Source: Duganella flavida | Lineage (GTDB): Bacteria > Pseudomonadota > Gammaproteobacteria > Burkholderiales > Burkholderiaceae_D | Reading direction: 5' to 3' | Length of the DNA stretch: 64,000 nt | Assembly: GCF_009857445.1 (NCBI RefSeq) | Contig: NZ_WWCN01000021.1 | Location: forward strand, 1 to 64,000 | Shown here: positions 40,973 through 49,217 of the stretch, piece after piece | How the letters are laid out: every line of letters starts with the position of its first letter | How positions within the stretch are numbered: position 1 is the stretch's first letter | Translations under genes and position numbers: made by a program | Notes under the pieces: model-generated | What the model was told of the DNA's origin: nothing | Database searches by the model: none | The model's input: only the letters and a program-made list of their open reading frames with translations

Positions 40973-41183
40973 ACATTTTGTCGCGCAGAATTAACATTTA
41001 CCCACAGATATTTATATTGCGCCGTATACAAATTCAGGCAATTTACTCCCATATTGCCAGTAACTTCGGCTAAAAATTCCTTTAGATCTAAACAGTTACA
41101 ATACATAAATAAACATTCCTCCGACCAAGGTGACGAGGTCTTCTACAATCGAAGGCCCACCTCACCATCAGGGCAAATGAGTA

Positions 41184-42875
41184 ATGAACTGCAATCGATT
41201 CAGACTGGCCGGAGTGCTGCTGCTAGCTTCCTGCGGCGGTGGCGGCGACGGGCCGCAAAGCGAAGCACCACACAGCAGCGCCAACACCCTCGCTGCCACC
41301 TCCAGCGGTGGTTCTTTGACAGCAGGAAGTGTCGCCGTCACACCGGCAGCGGCCTCACAATTCCTCGGACAAGCCAGCTTCGGCCCAACCTCAGCGTCAA
41401 TCAACGACCTCGCCAGCATGGGCAAGATCAGCTGGCTAACCGCGCAGTTTGGCAAGGCGCAAATGCGCCACCGCGACTACGTCCAGCAAGTCGCTGCGAC
41501 CGGTACAACGGTCAATCCCAACCAGTTCATGGAAAGCTTCTGGAAACAGGCAGTCAAGGGTGACGACCAGCTGCGCCAGCGCGTCACCTACGCCCTGTCG
41601 CAGATCTTTGTGGTGTCCATTGTCGACGGCAACCTGTACAACCGGACCGCCGGCGTGGCCGATTACTATGACACGCTGGGCCGCTACGCCTTCGGCAATT
41701 TCCGCGACCTGCTGCAAGCAGTAGCGCTGCATCCCATGATGGGCATCTACCTCAGCCATCTGCGCAACCAGAAAGAAAACGACACCCGCGTGCCGGACGA
41801 GAATTTTGCGCGCGAAATCATGCAGCTGATGTCCATCGGCCTCTACCAGCTGAACCAGGACGGCAGCAACAAGACCAGCGCTGGCGCGCCAATCGAGACC
41901 TACACCCACGACGATGTGGCCGGCCTGGCCAAGGTCTTCACCGGCTGGAGCTGGGGTGGCCCAGACCGCAGCAATGCGCGCTTCTACGGCAGTACCATCG
42001 ATCTCGCGCGCGACTGGACGCCAATGCAAAACTATCCGGCATTCCACTCCAGTTCGGCCAAGACCTTCCTCGGCGTGAGTACCAACAGCACCGGCGAGGC
42101 CGATCTCAAAGTGGCACTGGACACGCTGTTCAACCATCCCAACGTCGGCCCCTTCATCGGACGCCAGCTGATCCAGCGGCTGGTCAGCAGCAATCCGAGC
42201 CCGGCCTACATCAGCCGCGTGGCGGCCGCCTTCAACAACAACGGCAGCGGCGTACGCGGCGACATGCGCGCTGTGCTGCGCGCCATCCTGCTCGATCCGG
42301 AGGCGGCAGACACCGGCCGCCCTAAGAAGCTGCGCGAGCCGGTGCTGCGGCTGGCCAACTGGATGCGCGCGTTCAACGTGCAGTCCACCAGCGGCCGCTT
42401 CCTGATGGAGAGTCTCGACGATCCGCTGACCGCTCTCGGCCAGACGCCGCTGCGCTCGCCGTCCGTATTCAATTTCTATCGCCCTTCCTACTCGCCGCCC
42501 CACACCACGCTGTCGGCGGCGCACCTGGTGGCGCCCGAGATGCAGATCACCGGCGAGCCCAGCGTTACGGGCTATCTTAACTTCATGCAGGGCACCATCC
42601 AGTTCGGCGCCGGCGTCAAGCAGGATATCGTCCCCAACTATGCGAATGAACTGGCACTGACGGCCACGCCCGCGCAGCTGGTGGACCGCGTCCAGCTGCT
42701 GCTGATGGGCAGCGGCATGAGCACGACGCTGCGCAACCAGGTCATCGCTGCGGTCAGCGCCATCACCATCCCCACCACCGGTAGCAGCACGTCCATCGAC
42801 AACGCGCGCAAGAACCGCGTCTATATGGCGATTTACCTGACGATGGCCTCGCCCGAATACCTGGCGCAACGATAA
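41184..42875 (+). CDS. DUF1800 family lipoprotein
   Basis: A 563-residue DUF1800 protein. The N-terminus ends in a lipobox (LLLASC, Cys 17), followed by a Gly/Ser linker, so it is probably a lipoprotein. Family features are FLGQASFGPTSASINDLASM near residue 60, NFAREIMQLMSIGLYQLNQD near 210, DVAGLAKVFTGWSW, and RPSYSPPHTTL near 435. The biochemical role of DUF1800 is unknown. It is almost always next to a DUF1501 gene, as here (9 bases downstream). The ribosome binding site is weak (AGGG, 11 bases away). The 250 bases upstream are AT-rich and hold no gene. Confidence 0.92.
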   Translation: MNCNRFRLAGVLLLASCGGGGDGPQSEAPHSSANTLAATSSGGSLTAGSVAVTPAAASQFLGQASFGPTSASINDLASMGKISWLTAQFGKAQMRHRDYVQQVAATGTTVNPNQFMESFWKQAVKGDDQLRQRVTYALSQIFVVSIVDGNLYNRTAGVADYYDTLGRYAFGNFRDLLQAVALHPMMGIYLSHLRNQKENDTRVPDENFAREIMQLMSIGLYQLNQDGSNKTSAGAPIETYTHDDVAGLAKVFTGWSWGGPDRSNARFYGSTIDLARDWTPMQNYPAFHSSSAKTFLGVSTNSTGEADLKVALDTLFNHPNVGPFIGRQLIQRLVSSNPSPAYISRVAAAFNNNGSGVRGDMRAVLRAILLDPEAADTGRPKKLREPVLRLANWMRAFNVQSTSGRFLMESLDDPLTALGQTPLRSPSVFNFYRPSYSPPHTTLSAAHLVAPEMQITGEPSVTGYLNFMQGTIQFGAGVKQDIVPNYANELALTATPAQLVDRVQLLLMGSGMSTTLRNQVIAAVSAITIPTTGSSTSIDNARKNRVYMAIYLTMASPEYLAQR

Positions 42876-42884
42876 GGATCAAGC

Positions 42885-44321
42885 ATGTCCCTCCACAAAA
42901 CACGCCGCCAGTTTGTCGGCCAAATGCTGGCACTGGCTGGCGGCAGCAGCCTGCCGTTCACGCTTAACCTGGCCGCCATGGGCAGCGCTGCCGCGCAAAG
43001 CACTGGCGCCGGCGATTACAAGGCGCTCGTCTGCCTGTTCCTCAATGGCGGCAACGACCATTTCAACACCGTGCTGGCCACCGACAGCGAATCGTGGAGC
43101 GCCTACCAGCACATCCGCACCACTACCGACACCGGCTCCATCGCCCTGCCCGGCTTGGGCGCCGCTGGTGGCGTGCTGCCGATCAGCCCGGCCACGGCGC
43201 AGGCGGGCCGCAGTTTCGCGCTGCATCCATCCATGCTGCCGATGAAACACCTGTTCGACAGCGGCCGTGCTGCTGTCATCGCCAACGTCGGCACGCTGGT
43301 ACGTCCGGCCACGTTGGCGCAGTACAAGGCCGGCGCCGTGCCGCTGCCGCCGCGCCTGTTTTCGCACAACGACCAGCAAACCCAATGGCAGTCGGCGCAG
43401 CCGGGCGGCGGCATCGACTTCGGCTGGGGCGGACGCATGGCCGACATGATTGCCGCTGGCGCGGGTTCAGCCTTCACGGCGGTTTCCACCTCCGGCAATA
43501 CGCTGTTCCTGAGCGGGCAGGAGGTACGCCAATACCAGATCTCCGGCACCGGGCCCATTGCCATCCGGCGCCTGAGTGACACGCTGTTTGGCGCGCCGGC
43601 GGCGGCCAATCCGCTGCGCCAGATCATCACGGCCGCGGCATCCGAACCGCTACAGAAAGAACACGCCGCCGTCACCTCGCGCGCGATTGACGCCCAGGCA
43701 AAGCTGAGCGGCGCACTAGCTCCAGCCGGCGCCGGCGGCGTCGCCGATCCGGTCCTGTACCTCAACCCGAATACCGGTGTGGCGGCAGTGAATCCGCTGG
43801 CGATGCAATTGCAGACAGTAGCGCGGGTCATTGCCGCCCACGGCGCGTTGGGGCTCAAGCGGCAAGTGTTTTATGTCAGCCTGGGCGGCTTCGATACGCA
43901 CGACTTCCAGCGCGCCAACCAAGCCGACTTGCTGGCTAAGCTGTCGCACGCGGTCGCCTACTTCGATACCGTACTGGCCAGCCTGCAAGGCAACGACATG
44001 CGCAAGCAGGTGACGCTGTTCACCGCCTCCGATTTCGGCCGTACCTTCACCAGCAACGGCGACGGCACCGACCACGGCTGGGGTTCCCATCACTTCGTGG
44101 TGGGCGGCGCAGTCAAGGGTCGGAATATTTACGGCAGCATGCCGGTCACCGGCCTCGGCCACGAGCTGGATGTGGGCTCCGGAGCGCTGCTGCCGACCAC
44201 CTCGGTCGACCAGTACGGCGCCACCCTGGCCAGCTGGTTCGGGCTGTCGGCCAGCCAGATGACGGATGTGTTCCCGAATATCGGCAACTTCAGCACCCGC
44301 AATCTGGGCTTCATGGTTTAA
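42885..44321 (+). CDS. DUF1501 family Tat-exported protein
   Basis: A 478-residue DUF1501 protein, a relative of the alkaline phosphatase/sulfatase superfamily. The N-terminus has a twin-arginine signal (HKTRRQFVGQMLALAGG) ending in AAAQS. Typical segments are CLFLNGGNDHFNTVLATDSE near residue 50, VSLGGFDTHDFQRANQADLL near 325, and FGRTFTSNGDGTDHGWGSHH near 385. Export as a folded, perhaps metal-containing, protein is implied. It is partnered with the DUF1800 lipoprotein. The enzymatic reaction is unknown. The last 4 bases overlap the convergent dioxygenase-like gene. Confidence 0.92.
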   Translation: MSLHKTRRQFVGQMLALAGGSSLPFTLNLAAMGSAAAQSTGAGDYKALVCLFLNGGNDHFNTVLATDSESWSAYQHIRTTTDTGSIALPGLGAAGGVLPISPATAQAGRSFALHPSMLPMKHLFDSGRAAVIANVGTLVRPATLAQYKAGAVPLPPRLFSHNDQQTQWQSAQPGGGIDFGWGGRMADMIAAGAGSAFTAVSTSGNTLFLSGQEVRQYQISGTGPIAIRRLSDTLFGAPAAANPLRQIITAAASEPLQKEHAAVTSRAIDAQAKLSGALAPAGAGGVADPVLYLNPNTGVAAVNPLAMQLQTVARVIAAHGALGLKRQVFYVSLGGFDTHDFQRANQADLLAKLSHAVAYFDTVLASLQGNDMRKQVTLFTASDFGRTFTSNGDGTDHGWGSHHFVVGGAVKGRNIYGSMPVTGLGHELDVGSGALLPTTSVDQYGATLASWFGLSASQMTDVFPNIGNFSTRNLGFMV

Positions 44322-45217
44322 GCCGACACCGCCACCGTCAGCGTCGCCACATAGCCATCGGTGGTGTTGCCGGTGATGGTGGCCATCTGCAGCGAGTAGC
44401 CGTCGCTGAAGACGTTGTCGGTGGCGAAGCTGATCGCCGCCAGGTTCTTCACGCTGGCGCTGTAGCCAGTGGTGGCGTAGACCGCCTGGCTGGTCGCCAC
44501 CGGGAAGGTGAACTGCGAAGTCTTGATGCGGCTGGACGCGGTGGTCGCCTTGGCCAGCGAAGGATAGACCTCGAAGTGCACATGCGGTACACGGCCCGAG
44601 TAGCAGCCTGGGTAGATGGTGGTGATGGTGATGTTGCCGTTGCTGTCGGTCTCGGCCACGCCGCGCAGGTAGTTCTGGTTGGTCACGCCGCTCGAGTACA
44701 GCGAGTAGTTGCCGTCGCGGTCGCAGTGCCACAGGTAGACGGCCGCATTGGCTAGCGCCGCGCAGTTGTTGTTGGCGTTGACGATTTGCAGTTTGATGGT
44801 CAGCGGCACGCCGGCGGCAGTCGCAGTAGCGCTGCCGAAGCTGCTGCGGATGTCGGTGCGCACCACGCCCGACTGGGTCAGCACGTTGACCACGCCGCTG
44901 CTGTTGCTGTTGGTGCCGTCGGCTGGATAAGGGCCGCCGGTTTCTTCCGGGACCACGGTGCAAGAGCCTGCGGCTGGCGTGGTGGTGGTCGTGGTACCGG
45001 TGGTGGTGGTGCCGGTACCGGTCGTGGTGGTCGTGCTGGTCGTGGTGCTGGTCGCGGACGTACTGCTGCCCGAGCCGCCGCCGCAACCAAGCACCGGCAG
45101 TGCGGAGGCGCCCGCCAACAGCCAGCGCAGCGTCTGGCGACGGTCGCTATTCAGGTTAAGCATTGCGGTCAAGTCGGCCGCCAGGCTGTGTTCGTGATGA
45201 TCGTCGTGAGAATCCAT
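44318..45217 (-). CDS. Exported intradiol ring-cleavage dioxygenase-like protein
   Basis: A 299-residue protein. The N-terminus has a Tat-like signal with a lipobox (SDRRQTLRWLLAGASALPVL then GC, Cys near residue 45). A 35-residue Thr/Ser/Gly linker follows, then an intradiol dioxygenase fold (about 85-240) with EETGGPYPADG, VYLWHCDRDGNYSLY and GRVPHVHFEVY. These supply Tyr, Tyr, His, His as Fe(III) ligands. Cytoplasmic relatives cleave catechols; exported lipoprotein-like members are poorly characterised and may attack extracellular aromatics. It converges on the DUF1501 gene and overlaps it by 4 bases. Confidence 0.87.
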   Translation of the reverse strand: MDSHDDHHEHSLAADLTAMLNLNSDRRQTLRWLLAGASALPVLGCGGGSGSSTSATSTTTSTTTTTGTGTTTTGTTTTTTPAAGSCTVVPEETGGPYPADGTNSNSSGVVNVLTQSGVVRTDIRSSFGSATATAAGVPLTIKLQIVNANNNCAALANAAVYLWHCDRDGNYSLYSSGVTNQNYLRGVAETDSNGNITITTIYPGCYSGRVPHVHFEVYPSLAKATTASSRIKTSQFTFPVATSQAVYATTGYSASVKNLAAISFATDNVFSDGYSLQMATITGNTTDGYVATLTVAVSA

Positions 45218-45235
45218 TACCTACTCCTGCTTGGG

Positions 45236-45270
45236 AAAAAAAGGCCGCCGCGCACCCTCGCACGGCGGCC
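45236..45270 (-). terminator. Rho-independent terminator of the Ser/Thr-rich gene
   Basis: On the minus strand, a GGCCGCCG/CGGCGGCC stem with a 12-base loop, then a run of seven Ts. It lies 14 bases after the stop codon at 45284. Confidence 0.85.
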
Positions 45271-45283
45271 GCACTGCTACAAA

Positions 45284-46033
45284 TTAAACCGTGGTGTTGA
45301 CCAGGTTGCCGCTGGAACCATGGCTGCCGACCTTGGTCGACAAGGCTTGCAGGAAGGCCGCCAGCTTGGTGGCTGCGTCGCTGCTGGTGCTACTGCTGGT
45401 GCTGCTGGTGCTGTCCGTGCTGCTGGTGCTATCGGTGCTGGTGGAGCTGCTCACGCCCAGCTTGTCCAGCAGGTTGGAGAAGGCACTCTCCAGCTGGTCG
45501 ACCGCATCGCTACTGTCGCTGCTATCCGTGCTGCTGGTGCTGGTGCTAGAGCTGGAGCTGCTGCCCGAGCTGAGTTCCGAGATCAGGCTTTGCAGGTCCG
45601 ATTCCATCTTGCCCGGGCCGCCAGGACCGCCTTGCTGGTCGCCATATGGCGGCGGGGTGTCGCTGCTGCTTTCGCTATTTTGTGCGTGCAGTGCGCCCAT
45701 CAGGCTTTGCAGGAAGCTGCCCAGCGCAGCCGCCACGTCAGTGCTGTCAGTGCTGGTGCTGTCGGTCGAATCGGTGCTGGCCGAGGCAGTCGAAGTGTCA
45801 GTGCTACTGGAGCTGCTGCTCGACGAACTGGTGTCGGTGATGCCGATGGCCTTCAGCGCCTCGGCGATAGCGTCGGCGAAACCACCGCCGTCGCCCTGCG
45901 GCGGCGGCGGTGGACGCACACCGTCGGTGCTATTGGTGCTGTTGGCACTGCTGGTGCTGTTCGTGCTGCTCAGGCGGCTCAGGAAACTGAGCGCGCTGGC
46001 GGCGCTGTTGGAACTCAGGGCGCTGATAGACAT
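45284..46033 (-). CDS. Cysteine-free Ser/Thr/Asp-rich protein with short helical modules
   Basis: A 249-residue protein I do not recognise. Four short amphipathic helices (FADAIAEALKAIGI, VAAALGSFLQSLMGALHA, LESAFSNLLDKLGV and AATKLAAFLQALSTKV) are joined by low-complexity Ser/Thr/Asp linkers. There is also a Pro stretch (PPPPP) and a Gly/Pro stretch. There is no Cys or Trp and no classical signal peptide. I chose MSISALSSNS (ATG 46033) because GGAG lies 9 bases upstream. The composition recalls secreted harpin-like or flagellar-system proteins, but no type III genes are in the window. It lies 59 bases downstream of the Spy-like gene on the same strand and may share its CpxR-controlled promoter. 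Confidence 0.7.
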   Translation of the reverse strand: MSISALSSNSAASALSFLSRLSSTNSTSSANSTNSTDGVRPPPPPQGDGGGFADAIAEALKAIGITDTSSSSSSSSSTDTSTASASTDSTDSTSTDSTDVAAALGSFLQSLMGALHAQNSESSSDTPPPYGDQQGGPGGPGKMESDLQSLISELSSGSSSSSSTSTSSTDSSDSSDAVDQLESAFSNLLDKLGVSSSTSTDSTSSTDSTSSTSSSTSSDAATKLAAFLQALSTKVGSHGSSGNLVNTTV

Positions 46034-46092
46034 ACGATTTTCTCCGCTTATTAGGTTTGAGGGGGACAACGGTACTACTCTGCAAAAAAACG

Positions 46093-46653
46093 TTAAGGGC
46101 GCTGCGGATGGCGCGGCTTTTCGTCCGCTTGCTTCTTGCGCTGTTCCGGCGTCAGCACGGCCAGCAATTTCTGTTGAGTACGCACGTGCTGCAGGACGAT
46201 ATTGGCTTCAGCGGTGGCAGCGTCCTTGGCCAGCGCGGCGGCGTTGGCATCGTCGTACTTGTCGGCAGTGGCCAGCGCATGCAGCGCTTCACGCGCCTTG
46301 GCAGCGGCCTTGAACTGCTCGCGCAGGTAAGGCGCTTCCGCATGCAAAATGGCGAAAATCTTGTCTTGCTGCGCTTCGCTCAGATCCAGCCCGTGGAACA
46401 ATGGTGAACGGCCAGGACCGAAGCCCGGCGGGTGGCCGGGACCGCCCTGCTCCGGACCGCCATGCGGACCATCCTGGCCGAACGGGCCGGGACCTTGGTG
46501 TTCTGGACCACGCGGACCATGTTCCCCTTGCGCCATCGGCGGCTGTTCAGCGCCCATCTCGTCGGCGCGGGCGGCACCGCCCAGGACAAACAGCGGCATC
46601 GCCAGCACGGCTGCCAGCAGGACATTGCGTACGCTTGGTTTTGATGTTTTCAT
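46093..46653 (-). CDS. Spy/CpxP-like periplasmic protein (LTxxQ)
   Basis: A 186-residue protein with a signal peptide (VLLAAVLAMPLFVLGGAARA). A Gly/Pro/His-rich segment follows (residues about 43-85), then a helical domain with LDLSEAQQDKIFAIL and the LTPEQRKK motif near the end, the LTxxQ hallmark of Spy and CpxP. Spy is an ATP-independent chaperone and CpxP a feedback inhibitor of CpxA; both belong to the Cpx regulon of E. coli. The gene is divergent from the CpxR-like gene, and the shared gap holds CpxR-type boxes. The Gly/Pro-rich insert is unusual for E. coli Spy. Confidence 0.88.
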   Translation of the reverse strand: MKTSKPSVRNVLLAAVLAMPLFVLGGAARADEMGAEQPPMAQGEHGPRGPEHQGPGPFGQDGPHGGPEQGGPGHPPGFGPGRSPLFHGLDLSEAQQDKIFAILHAEAPYLREQFKAAAKAREALHALATADKYDDANAAALAKDAATAEANIVLQHVRTQQKLLAVLTPEQRKKQADEKPRHPQRP

Positions 46654-46703
46654 GCAAAGAATCCATTGAGTGGTAGTGAGCCACCATTCTGTGTGTCTGC
46701 TTT

Positions 46704-46718
46704 GTTAAGTGCCGTAAG
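46704..46718. promoter_or_regulatory. Imperfect CpxR-like box
   Basis: GTTAA-GTGCC-GTAAG has the N5 spacing of the CpxR box with two mismatches. It lies exactly 21 bases (two helical turns) from the perfect box at 46725. Confidence 0.5.
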
Positions 46719-46724
46719 CGCAAT

Positions 46725-46739
46725 GTAAATCAGCGTAAA
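46725..46739. promoter_or_regulatory. CpxR box (exact GTAAA-N5-GTAAA)
   Basis: GTAAA-TCAGC-GTAAA matches the E. coli CpxR consensus without mismatch. It lies 72 bases upstream of the Spy-like start and 121 upstream of the cpxR start. Confidence 0.75.
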
Positions 46740-46779
46740 GATGCACATCTGACATTCAATTCCCTTACGGAAAGACGTT

Positions 46780-46794
46780 GTAAAACGGGGTAAA
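46780..46794. promoter_or_regulatory. Second exact CpxR box
   Basis: GTAAA-ACGGG-GTAAA, again without mismatch, 66 bases before the chosen cpxR start. It is placed to control cpxR autoregulation. Confidence 0.75.
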
Positions 46795-46859
46795 AGCCAG
46801 TCGCCATGCGAATCCGGGCTGTTATGATGGGCGATCTGTATCTAAAGAAAATCGCTGCA

Positions 46860-47552
46860 ATGAAGAGCAAAGTACTGTTGATAGACGACGACATCGAACT
46901 GGTGGGCATGTTCAAGGAATATCTCGAACAAGAAGGCTTTGAAGTCAAAACCGTGCACGACGGCGAGGCTGGCACCGCAGAAGCCTTTACCGGCCTGTAT
47001 TCCATCGCCATCCTGGACGTGATGATGCCGCGCATGAATGGCCTCGAAACCCTGCGCCGCATCCGCACCAATAGCCAGCTGCCGATCCTGATGCTGACCG
47101 GGCGTGGCGACGACACCGACCGCATCGTCGGCCTCGAACTGGGCGCCGACGATTACGTGGCCAAGCCATGCACGCCGCGCGAGCTGACCGCCCGTATCCG
47201 CGCCATCCTGCGCCGCGCGCAAAGCGTGCCGGCCGACACCAGCCAGCAGACCGCCATCACCGTCGGCCAGTTGATCATGTGGCCGGAACAGCGCCGCGCC
47301 ACCTGGGCTGGCGACAAGCTCGAGCTGACCAGCACCGAATTCAACCTGCTGGAAGTGCTGGCCCGTAACGCCGGCCGTCCGGTCAGCAAGAACACCCTGT
47401 CCGAGCAAGGCCTGGGCCGTCCGCTGGCGCGCTTCGACCGCAACATCGACGTTCACCTGAGTTCGCTGCGTCACAAGCTCGGCACCATTGCCGACGGCCG
47501 CTCCTGCCTGCAAACCGTGTATCGCCTGGGCTACCAGCTGATCAAGGAGTAA
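46860..47552 (+). CDS. cpxR: CpxR-like OmpR-family response regulator
   Basis: A 230-residue OmpR/PhoB-type regulator. The receiver (residues 1-115) has KVLLIDDDIELVGMF, the phospho-acceptor in AILDVMMPRMNGLE and ADDYVAKPCTPREL; Cys replaces the usual Phe after KP. The winged-helix DNA-binding domain (about 130-230) has LTSTEFNLLEVLARNAGRPV and DVHLSSLRHKLG. I chose the MKSKVLLIDDD start because it matches CpxR N-termini; in-frame ATGs at 46806, 46824 and 46827 are alternatives. The kinase gene follows 3 bases later. Two exact CpxR boxes upstream support the identity and autoregulation. Confidence 0.88.
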   Translation: MKSKVLLIDDDIELVGMFKEYLEQEGFEVKTVHDGEAGTAEAFTGLYSIAILDVMMPRMNGLETLRRIRTNSQLPILMLTGRGDDTDRIVGLELGADDYVAKPCTPRELTARIRAILRRAQSVPADTSQQTAITVGQLIMWPEQRRATWAGDKLELTSTEFNLLEVLARNAGRPVSKNTLSEQGLGRPLARFDRNIDVHLSSLRHKLGTIADGRSCLQTVYRLGYQLIKE

Positions 47553-47555
47553 GCC

Positions 47556-49217
47556 TTGGGCCGTTTGTTCTGGAAGTTTTTCCTGTCCATTTTCCTGGCG
47601 CAGCTGGCGGCCACGGTGTGCATCGGCGGCGCTGTGTGGCTGAAGAACCGCAATCAGTTCAGCGGCCAGCAAGTCAATCTCGACACCAGCCCGCCGGCTG
47701 AAATGGCGATCAACGCGGCTGCCTCCACGCTGGAGTTCGGCGGCGTGAAGGCCTTGAAGCGCATGCTGGAAAACATGGAGCGCCACCGCGTGTATGCGGT
47801 GGATGAGCAGGAGCACGAGCTACTGGGACGCACCGTCAATCAGCGCACGCTGCAGGAGTCGCGCCAGCGCGTGAAGGAAGACGGCAAGCGCCGCGTGGTG
47901 CGCCAGGTGATGGGCGACGACGGCAAGCACTACTTGCTGTTCCTGCCATCGGGTGAGCGCCAGCGCTCGCTGGAAAGTGAAACGCGTCCGCTGCTGGCCA
48001 ATATCGGCGGCGGTGCGCAAATGGCCATGAAAGCGGCCTCGGTACTGCAAGGCGGCGATGACCGTGCTCGCGGCCCCAATCCGGGCGAACGCGACGACCG
48101 CCGTCCGCCAGGCCCGCCACCTGGCAACGCCAGCACCCTGACCGCATTGGACGGCGCGTCAGCTTCAGCTAACGCGCCTCAGCCAGGCACTGGCCCTGAT
48201 GGCCGCGGTGCACCGGGCGGCTTCGGCATGCCTGGCAATCCTGAAGGCCCGGGCCCAGGTGGCCCCGGCATGGACGATCGCCGTGACGGCGACCGCCAAT
48301 GGGGTCCACGCTTCCAGCCACTCGGCCCGTGGGTGCCAATCGCCGCCGCCACTGCTGCCAGCCTGCTGTTCGCGGTGCTGCTGGCATGGTACTTCTCGCG
48401 CCCGATCCGCGCCCTGCGCCAGGCTTTCGACGCCGCCGCCAACGGCGACCTCGCCCCGCGCTTCGCCAAAGACAACGGCAAAGCCGGTAACGAACTCAAC
48501 GACCTCGGCCGCGACTTCGACCGCATGACGGCCCGCCTGCGCAGCCTGATCGACGGCCAGACGCGCCTGTTGCACGACGTCTCGCACGAACTGCGTTCAC
48601 CGCTGGCGCGCCTGCAAGCGGCCATCGGCCTGGCGCACCAGCAGCCGGAAAAGTGGAGCGCCTCGATGGAGCGCATCGAGCGCGAAAGCGTACGCATGGA
48701 TAAGCTGGTGGGCGAGCTGCTGACCCTGGCCCGTCTGGAAGCCGGCGCCATCAAGGCCAGCGCGGAAGAAATCAGCATGGCCGACCTGCTAGAACAAATC
48801 GCCGACGATGCCCGCTATGAAGCAGCCAGCCAGCAGCGCACCGTGCTGCAGGAAGGTGAAGCGGATGTGCAAGTAATCGGTCAAGCCGACCTGCTGGGCC
48901 GCGCGATTGAAAACGTGGTACGCAACGCCATCAAGCACAGCCCGGAAGGTGGCGAAGTGCAATTGCAAGTGCGCGTGCTGCCGGAAGCCAGCCAGCTGGT
49001 GATCCGCGTGCTGGACCGTGGACCGGGCGTATCGCCGGCCGATTTGCAAACTATCTTCCAGCCCTTCTTCCGCTCCAGTAACGCCAGCACCGAAGGTCAC
49101 GGCCTCGGCCTCGCGATTGCGCAACACGTGGTGGAAGCGCACGGCGGCAGCATCAAGGCCTCTAACCGGGCCGGCGGTGGCCTGTGCGTGGAAATGATCC
49201 TGCCGGTTAAGCGGTAG
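47556..49217 (+). CDS. cpxA: CpxA-like sensor histidine kinase
   Basis: A 553-residue inner-membrane kinase. It has TM1 (residues about 7-28), a periplasmic sensor (about 29-265) and TM2 (about 268-288). HAMP follows, then the H box HDVSHELRSPLARL near residue 346, N box NVVRNAIKHSP, G1 DRGPGV and G2 GHGLGLAIA. The sensor is enlarged by an insert of about 75 residues rich in Pro and Gly, resembling the Gly/Pro segment of the adjacent Spy-like protein. The start is TTG at 47556, chosen because AGGAG lies 6 bases upstream. Its last 11 bases overlap the convergent FlxA-like gene. Confidence 0.9.
   Translation: MGRLFWKFFLSIFLAQLAATVCIGGAVWLKNRNQFSGQQVNLDTSPPAEMAINAAASTLEFGGVKALKRMLENMERHRVYAVDEQEHELLGRTVNQRTLQESRQRVKEDGKRRVVRQVMGDDGKHYLLFLPSGERQRSLESETRPLLANIGGGAQMAMKAASVLQGGDDRARGPNPGERDDRRPPGPPPGNASTLTALDGASASANAPQPGTGPDGRGAPGGFGMPGNPEGPGPGGPGMDDRRDGDRQWGPRFQPLGPWVPIAAATAASLLFAVLLAWYFSRPIRALRQAFDAAANGDLAPRFAKDNGKAGNELNDLGRDFDRMTARLRSLIDGQTRLLHDVSHELRSPLARLQAAIGLAHQQPEKWSASMERIERESVRMDKLVGELLTLARLEAGAIKASAEEISMADLLEQIADDARYEAASQQRTVLQEGEADVQVIGQADLLGRAIENVVRNAIKHSPEGGEVQLQVRVLPEASQLVIRVLDRGPGVSPADLQTIFQPFFRSSNASTEGHGLGLAIAQHVVEAHGGSIKASNRAGGGLCVEMILPVKR

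Noticed and set aside
44950..45075. A frameshift or assembly artefact in the Thr-rich part of the dioxygenase-like gene
   Set aside because: The frame continues correctly from the Tat/lipobox signal into the catalytic domain; Thr/Ser linkers after lipoboxes are common in exported proteins.
45291..46313. A Leu/Val-rich 340-codon plus-strand frame that looks like a membrane protein
   Set aside because: It is the antisense reading of Ser/Thr/Asp repeats in the minus-strand gene, which has a ribosome binding site and its own terminator.
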